The notes beneath the pieces were generated by a model, which searched no databases, was not told where the DNA came from, and was given only the letters and a program-made list of their open reading frames with translations. A stretch of DNA of 9,194 bases. Origin: Parvibaculum sp. Lineage in GTDB: Bacteria; Pseudomonadota; Alphaproteobacteria; Parvibaculales; Parvibaculaceae. Made by a program: the position numbers and the translations under genes. This document shows, piece after piece, positions 6,551 to 9,194 of this stretch. The number at the start of each line of letters is the position of its first letter. Within the stretch, counting starts at the first letter, position 1. The stretch covers positions 1 through 9,194 of the forward strand of contig JACIYQ010000025.1 of assembly GCA_014359855.1 (NCBI GenBank), given 5' to 3'.

Positions 6551-6579
6551 TTGACAACTTGTCAGCTCCGGGCGATATT
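6551..6579 (+). promoter_or_regulatory. Strong sigma-70-type promoter for a candidate small RNA
   Basis: A perfect TTGACA (6551-6556) is followed after exactly 17 bases by GATATT (6574-6579, four of six matches to TATAAT). It is preceded by an A/T-tract-rich UP-like region. The start site would be near the A at 6586. No protein gene follows, but a series of hairpins does. Confidence 0.65.
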
Positions 6580-6585
6580 CATCCC

Positions 6586-6730
6586 ACGAAACGTCGGTCG
6601 ACCTCCTCCCTGGCCGATAGATTTCAGAATGCCGCCGGCGCCATCCTCCCTCCTCCCCCGGCGCCGGCGGCACCCTCCCTCCCCCCCAAATCATTGAAAT
6701 CGCTGGTGAATTCGCCGGGTGACATTTTTG
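6586..6730 (+). ncRNA. Candidate anti-Shine-Dalgarno small RNA (CCUCCUCCC hairpin type, NfeR1/alpha-r14, CcsR or cuckoo-like)
   Basis: This is a predicted transcript of about 145 nt with no plausible reading frame. Hairpin 1 pairs 6595-6599 with 6612-6616 (five pairs, one G-U) and its loop holds an exact CCTCCTCCC (6602-6610). Hairpin 2 is a 13-bp perfect stem, 6630-6642 with 6660-6672, and its 17-base loop holds a second exact CCTCCTCCC (6649-6657). A third C/T tract follows in single-stranded position (6673-6687), then a weak hairpin with a T5 run. Loop-displayed CCUCCUCCC motifs are the hallmark of several alphaproteobacterial trans-acting RNAs (NfeR1 of Sinorhizobium, the CcsR RNAs of Rhodobacter and the 'cuckoo' RNA family), which pair with ribosome-binding sites of many mRNAs. 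The 5' end is well supported by the promoter; the 3' end is uncertain. Family membership is inferred from structure and motif, not from alignment. Confidence 0.6.
6703..6729 (+). terminator. Weak candidate terminator of the small RNA
   Basis: CTGGTG (6703-6708) can pair with CGCCGG (6713-6718) around an AATT loop, but two of the six pairs are G-U. A TTTTT run follows at 6725-6729 after six further bases. The stem is weak and the T-run is displaced. Alternative ends lie in the GC-rich hairpin GCAGCG-TGA-CGCTGC at 6756-6770. Confidence 0.3.
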
Positions 6731-6755
6731 CGTCTTGAGCCGCGGCTGCACGCGA

Positions 6756-6770
6756 GCAGCGTGACGCTGC
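6756..6770. repeat. Short GC-rich hairpin
   Basis: GCAGCG and CGCTGC pair perfectly around a TGA loop. The left arm can instead pair with GCTGC at 6745-6749, so two mutually exclusive stems are possible. There is no T-run after it. It could be the 3' end of a longer form of the small RNA or a remnant of a palindromic repeat. Confidence 0.3.
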
Positions 6771-6827
6771 CCGCCTCCGCGCGCCCGAAGGCATCAACCA
6801 CTTGATTTTGCAAGGGAAATGACCCGA

Positions 6828-6845
6828 CCCGGGGACAAGCCCGGG
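6828..6845. repeat. CCCGGG...CCCGGG intergenic palindrome
   Basis: CCCGGG at 6828-6833 and again at 6840-6845 surround GACAAG and can form a 6-bp stem. Short CCGGG/CAAG/CCCGG palindromes of this type are widespread between genes in alphaproteobacterial genomes. No specific function can be read. Confidence 0.4.
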
Positions 6846-6892
6846 GCGGATGTCATCAAAATGTCACCGAACTGTCACGAGAAAACGCCGAA

Positions 6893-6920
6893 ATCCCCTC
6901 CTCCCGAAGGAAGAGGGGAT
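6893..6920. repeat. ATCCCCTC...GAGGGGAT palindrome (possible terminator for the minus-strand remnant)
   Basis: A 12-bp stem with one mismatch (6893-6904 with 6909-6920) closes on a CGAA loop, the same loop as the palindrome after cysQ. Read leftward, the stem is followed by TTTCGGCGTTTTC, so it could serve as the terminator of the minus-strand gene whose tail ends at 6940. It also resembles a common alphaproteobacterial dispersed repeat. Confidence 0.45.
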
Positions 6921-6939
6921 AAGCCGCGACGGGCCGCCG

Positions 6940-7035
6940 TCAGGCCGACATGCGGGGTTCGGTGCCGGTCTTCGGATCGGCCGCGCGGCCATGCGCCCAC
7001 CAGTTCTCGAAGGTGGTCTCGACGATCGGCACGAC
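6940..7035 (-). pseudogene. C-terminal remnant of an unidentified minus-strand protein
   Basis: Read on the minus strand, the frame ending in TGA at 6940-6942 gives a plausible natural protein tail: V-V-P-I-V-E-T-T-F-E-N-W-W-A-H-G-R, then A-A-D-P-K-T-G-T-E-P-R-M-S-A. Paired tryptophans and a D-P-K-T-G turn are unlike the arginine-rich shadow frames around them. I cannot name the family. Upstream of about 7035 the same frame becomes the antisense of the MmyB remnant, so the 5' part of the gene is gone. A hairpin with T-rich downstream bases (6893-6920) lies where a terminator would be expected. The call rests on how the sequence reads and on its position, not on recognised homology. Confidence 0.4.
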
Positions 7036-7248
7036 CTCCGGGCGGGCGACCCGGCCTTCGCGGCGCTGCTGGCGCGGCTCGCGGCGGGATGCGCGGAGTT
7101 CGACACCTGGTGGAAGGCGCATGACATCCGCAATGTGGCGGCGGGGCGCAAGGAACTGAGCCACCCGAAACTCGGCACCCTCCGCTTCGACCATGCGAGC
7201 TTCCAGGCGAATGACGAGCCGGGGCTGAAACTCGTGGTCTATACGCCG
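7033..7248 (+). pseudogene. C-terminal domain remnant of an MmyB-like XRE-family transcriptional regulator
   Basis: The plus frame gives D-L-R-A-G-D-P-A-F-A-A-L-L-A-R-L, then E-F-D-T-W-W-K-A-H-D-I-R, G-R-K-E-L-S-H-P-K-L-G-T-L-R-F and L-K-L-V-V-Y-T-P. This is the usual order of motifs in the MmyB-like ligand-binding domain (E-F-x-x-x-W-x-x-H-D-V-R, K-x-x-x-H-P-x-V-G-x-L, L-x-V-Y-T-A/P). In intact regulators this domain follows an N-terminal helix-turn-helix of about 60-80 residues and senses a small, often lipid-like, ligand. Here the helix-turn-helix and the first part of the ligand domain are absent. Upstream the frame runs into antisense sequence of another remnant and a palindrome. The last 15-20 residues are also replaced by palindromic repeats from about 7251. 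The frame itself has no internal stop, so the damage is loss at both ends and may be fairly recent. Confidence 0.72.
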
Positions 7249-7250
7249 GT

Positions 7251-7364
7251 GTGGGGGGGCTCTCCCCACCCTCCCCTCGGGGAGGGTCGAAATTTGAAAG
7301 CACAGCGCATCAAATTTCGGGGCGGGGGCTCCAGCGGATGACGCCCCCCGCCCCCAGGGGCGGG
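7251..7364. repeat. Cluster of three palindromes (composite intergenic repeat)
   Basis: Three stems follow one another: ACCCTCCCC with GGGGAGGGT (7268-7276, 7279-7287); CGAAATTTGA with TCAAATTTCG (7288-7297, 7310-7319, perfect, 12-base loop); and CCCGCCCC with GGGGCGGG (7347-7354, 7357-7364). G-rich and C-rich arms at 7322-7328 and 7345-7352 can pair across the middle as well. The CCCTCCCC/GGGGAGGG unit beside a second inverted repeat is typical of dispersed alphaproteobacterial intergenic elements. The cluster begins exactly where the MmyB remnant loses similarity. Its last stem lies after the stop of the minus-strand gene at 7398 and could act in termination there. Confidence 0.55.
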
Positions 7365-7397
7365 TGGGAAGAGAGGCCGCCGCACGGGGAGGTTTTG

Positions 7398-7805
7398 TTA
7401 TTCCGCTGCCGCAAACCCCGACAGCGGCGTGAGCAGGATGCGGCCGAGCTCCTCGCCTGTTTTCGCATCCACGATGATGACGGCTTCCGCACGGTCACTG
7501 CCGACGGCGATGGCGATGCGGCCGCTTTCCATGGTGACGGAGCGGAGCTTCTCGCCCGGCGCGATGGCGATGCGCGAGGCGCCGAAATAGCCGGCGGGGA
7601 GCGCCGCGCGGGCGGGGCCCTTCTCCTCCGCGCCGGAGAGCCGCCAGACGAAGGCCGCGACCACCAGCATGAAGGTGAGGACGAGGAAGCCCGACATGCC
7701 GGCCACCAAGAATTTCAGACGGCGGAGCTTCTCCTCCGAGAGCGGCTCGCCTTTTTGCGGCGCCTCGTCCCGCGCCTCCTCTTCCGGTGATATAGTCCCG
7801 CTCAT
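7398..7805 (-). CDS. DUF6476-like single-pass membrane protein
   Basis: The 135-residue product has an acidic, polar N-terminus (E-E-E, P-L-S-E-E-K-L-R-R-L-K-F), then one strong membrane helix (about 32-54). A C-terminal domain of about 75 residues has alternating hydrophobic strands (S-R-I-A-I-A-P-G-E-K-L, G-R-I-A-I-A-V, A-V-I-I-V-D-A-K-T-G-E-E-L-G-R-I). This layout and its position head-to-head with rluD match the small DUF6476 proteins found beside rluD in alphaproteobacteria; the family has no known function, and I recall it rather than having aligned it. The C-terminal domain looks like a small beta-sheet exposed to the periplasm. The ATG at 7805 overlaps the rluD ATG on the other strand by two bases. 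GGGGAG lies 11 or more bases upstream, inside rluD. The frame upstream of 7805 is antisense to rluD and was left out. Confidence 0.7.
   Translation of the reverse strand: MSGTISPEEEARDEAPQKGEPLSEEKLRRLKFLVAGMSGFLVLTFMLVVAAFVWRLSGAEEKGPARAALPAGYFGASRIAIAPGEKLRSVTMESGRIAIAVGSDRAEAVIIVDAKTGEELGRILLTPLSGFAAAE
7788..7796 (+). promoter_or_regulatory. Extended -10 promoter for rluD, predicting a leaderless mRNA
   Basis: TGATATAGT at 7788-7796 matches an extended -10 box (TGn followed by TATAGT, five of six to TATAAT). Seven bases separate it from the rluD ATG at 7804, so transcription would begin at or beside the start codon. No -35 box is visible at the usual distance, which fits extended -10 promoters. 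There is no Shine-Dalgarno before the ATG, which fits a leaderless message. The box lies within codons 4-6 of the divergent minus-strand gene. Confidence 0.5.
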
Positions 7806-8886
7806 GATGCCGGCTGCTCCCCATGATGACGAAGAAAAGAGATACGCGCTCACCGTCGGCGAGACGGAAGGCGGCGCGAGGCTCGACAAGTATCTCACGG
7901 ATGCCCTTGCCCGCAAGCTTGGCGAGGCCGAAGGCGCGGACGCGCAGGCGGCGCCCTCGCGCGCGCGTGTGAAACAGCTTGTGGAGGAAGGCCGCGTGAG
8001 GATCGGGGGGACAAGGCCCCGCGCCGTCACCGAAGCCTCCTACCGGGTGAAGCGCGGCGAGCAATTCGAGGTGACGCTGCCGCCGCCCCTCCCCGCGCGG
8101 CCGCAGGGACAGGCGATCCCGCTCGATGTGGTTTACGAGGATGCGGAGCTGATCGTGGTGATGAAGCCGGCGGGCCTCGTCGTCCACCCGGCGCCCGGCA
8201 ACCCGGACATGACGCTCGTCAACGCGCTGATCGCCCATTGCGGGGACACGCTGTCGGGCATCGGCGGCGAGAAGCGGCCGGGCATCGTCCACCGGCTGGA
8301 CAAGGAGACGAGCGGACTGATGGTCGTCGCCAAGACCGACCGCGCGCATAAGGGCCTCGCGGCGCAATTCGCCGCGCATGGACGGGACGGAAAGCTGACC
8401 CGCGCCTACAAGGCGCTCACCTGGGGCGTACCCTCGCCGAAGAAGGGAACCATCGACGCGAATATCGCGCGCTCAAGCCACAACCGCTCGAAGATGGCGG
8501 CGCTGAAAACGCGGCTCGACGCGGACGGAGACGACGTGACGGCGGGGCGCATCGCGATCACGCATTACACGGTGGAGCGGGAATTCGCGGACGGGCTCGT
8601 CAGCCTCGTGGAATGCCGGCTGGAAACCGGCCGCACGCACCAGATCCGCGTGCACATGATGGCCATCGGCCACCCGCTGCTCGGCGACCCGACCTATGGC
8701 ACGGGAATGAAAAGCCGCGCCGCGAAACTATCGGACGGCGCGCGCGCGGCGCTCGCAAGGCTCGACCGGCAGGCGCTGCATGCCTGGCATCTGGGCTTCG
8801 AGCACCCGGTGACGGGAGAGCGGCTGGACTTCAATGCTCCGTTGCCGGAGGATATGAGGGAACTGGTGGAGGAGCTGGAGGGGTGA
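7804..8886 (+). CDS. rluD: RluA-family pseudouridine synthase, probably RluD (23S rRNA)
   Basis: The 360-residue enzyme converts uridines to pseudouridine in RNA; RluD itself modifies helix 69 of 23S rRNA. An N-terminal S4 RNA-binding domain (about 25-85) begins R-L-D-K-Y-L. The catalytic domain has the full family set: V-V-Y-E-D at 109-113, M-K-P-A-G-L-V-V-H-P at 120-129, H-R-L-D-K-E-T-S-G at 163-171 with catalytic D166, E-T-G-R-T-H-Q-I-R-V-H at 274-284 and G-D-P-T-Y-G at 294-299. The S4 domain contains an extra alanine-rich loop of about a dozen residues (40-51) compared with typical RluD. The start at 7804 is supported by the extended -10 box; an ATG directly after it at 7807 is possible. 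RluA/RluC specificity cannot be fully excluded, but the S4 domain and the family alignment favour RluD. No clear terminator follows. Confidence 0.9.
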   Translation: MMPAAPHDDEEKRYALTVGETEGGARLDKYLTDALARKLGEAEGADAQAAPSRARVKQLVEEGRVRIGGTRPRAVTEASYRVKRGEQFEVTLPPPLPARPQGQAIPLDVVYEDAELIVVMKPAGLVVHPAPGNPDMTLVNALIAHCGDTLSGIGGEKRPGIVHRLDKETSGLMVVAKTDRAHKGLAAQFAAHGRDGKLTRAYKALTWGVPSPKKGTIDANIARSSHNRSKMAALKTRLDADGDDVTAGRIAITHYTVEREFADGLVSLVECRLETGRTHQIRVHMMAIGHPLLGDPTYGTGMKSRAAKLSDGARAALARLDRQALHAWHLGFEHPVTGERLDFNAPLPEDMRELVEELEG

Positions 8887-8922
8887 GAGTGAGAGAGTCT
8901 ACACCCGTGCATCTATCCTCGA

Positions 8923-9051
8923 CTATTCCTGCACAGGATTGTTGGGGGAGGAACTGTTCTCTCGGTCTCCGGAAACTGTATTTTCAGGAATTGATTCGTC
9001 AGTCACCAAAATCGTTCCGGCCACCTTTTCAATAAACGAATTCAGGTCCAT
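8923..9051 (-). pseudogene. C-terminal remnant of a minus-strand gene abutting an insertion sequence
   Basis: Between rluD and the insertion sequence the minus strand stays open for 42 codons and ends in TAG at 8923-8925. The tail reads M-D-L-N-S-F-I-E-K-V-A-G-T-I-L-V-T-D-E-S, then a polar S-G-D-R-E-N-S-S-S-P-N-N-P-V-Q-E. Codons and base composition are much more AT-rich than in the surrounding genes. There is no ribosome-binding site before the in-frame ATG at 9051, which lies at the very edge of the insertion sequence, so this is better seen as the 3' part of a broken gene than as a complete small gene. I recognise no family. An open run of this length could arise by chance, so the call is tentative. 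Confidence 0.4.
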
Positions 9052-9194
9052 TGACCTGCCACTGAGATTTTCCTCCAGATGGACTTAGAGTCCGGCCCTA
9101 TTGAAGGGAGACGGACGATGAAGCGATCGAGGTTTACGGAAGAGCAGATCATTGGTGTTCTGCGGGAACATGAGGCCGGAGCGAAGGCGGCGGA
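9052..9194 (+). mobile_element. IS3-family insertion sequence, left end and start of orfA (cut by window edge)
   Basis: The probable left terminus is TGACCTGCC at 9052, with the TG start expected of IS3-family ends. About 65 bases of non-coding left end precede the first transposase frame at 9118. The right half, the second frame and the right inverted repeat lie beyond the window, so the exact end and the target duplication (3-4 bases would be expected, for example CAT or CCAT before 9052) cannot be checked. The N-terminus of the encoded protein suggests the IS407-like branch of the family. Confidence 0.72.
9118..9194 (+). CDS. IS3-family transposase OrfA, N-terminal fragment (cut by window edge)
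   Basis: Twenty-five complete codons give M-K-R-S-R-F-T-E-E-Q-I-I-G-V-L, then R-E-H-E-A-G-A-K-A-A. This is the classic start of an IS3-family OrfA, the DNA-binding helix-turn-helix protein that is fused to the OrfB DDE transposase by programmed -1 frameshifting. F-T-E-E-Q-I-I-G-x-L-x-E-x-E-A-G is the family signature. AAGGGAG lies about eight bases before the ATG. Whether the element is intact cannot be seen here. Confidence 0.88.
   Translation, partial: MKRSRFTEEQIIGVLREHEAGAKAA

Noticed and set aside
6586..6730. Protein-coding reading of the small-RNA region (plus frame from about 6262 or minus frame from 6751)
   Set aside because: The translations are dominated by proline or arginine runs from the C-rich tracts, lack ribosome sites and ignore the stem-loop symmetry.
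6828..7364. CRISPR array among the many short repeats
   Set aside because: The repeats are different palindromes without a common unit or regular spacing, and no cas gene is present.
7495..8379. Minus-strand frame of 294 codons opposite rluD
   Set aside because: It is antisense to catalytic motifs of rluD and extends through the real DUF6476-like gene in another frame; a composition artefact.

Overview
The window looks like a GC-rich alphaproteobacterial chromosome, probably of the order Hyphomicrobiales (Rhizobiales). The evidence is the start of a ChpT-type phosphotransferase, an EipA (DUF1134) envelope protein, a DUF6476-like membrane protein beside rluD, alphaproteobacterial intergenic palindromes and a CCUCCUCCC-type small RNA. 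A Parvibaculum-like genome is a guess from the overall feel and is not demonstrated. Both ends are cut: chpT runs off the left edge and an IS3-family transposase gene runs off the right edge.

Layout. At 1-1022 chpT (minus, partial) diverges from cysQ (plus, TTG start). A long perfect hairpin follows cysQ. At 1328-4010 a compact minus-strand operon, ydbH-ynbE-ydbL, encodes an AsmA-like inner-membrane protein, a small outer-membrane lipoprotein and a periplasmic partner; in E. coli this set works in phospholipid supply to the outer membrane. Divergent from it, at 4183-6195, lie eipA, an unassigned membrane-anchored coiled-coil gene and a MAPEG-family membrane protein. The central block is therefore dominated by cell-envelope genes. 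A tRNA-Glu(CUC) gene on the minus strand closes it.

From about 6301 to 7397 no intact protein gene is visible. This stretch holds the most interesting signals. One is an AT-rich island leading into a good sigma-70-type promoter and a candidate small RNA with two hairpin loops carrying exact CCUCCUCCC anti-Shine-Dalgarno motifs, plus a third C/U tract. The others are several palindromic repeat elements and two gene remnants lying back to back: the tail of an unknown minus-strand protein and the C-terminal domain of an MmyB-like XRE-family regulator. They look like what a deletion across a divergent gene pair would leave behind.

At 7398-8886 a DUF6476-like membrane-protein gene and rluD diverge with physically overlapping start codons. 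An extended -10 box lies exactly where it would give rluD a leaderless mRNA. After rluD the base composition drops, and a minus-strand open tail (8923-9051) abuts the probable left end of an IS3-family element, so this is probably a gene broken by the insertion and perhaps the edge of an accessory region.
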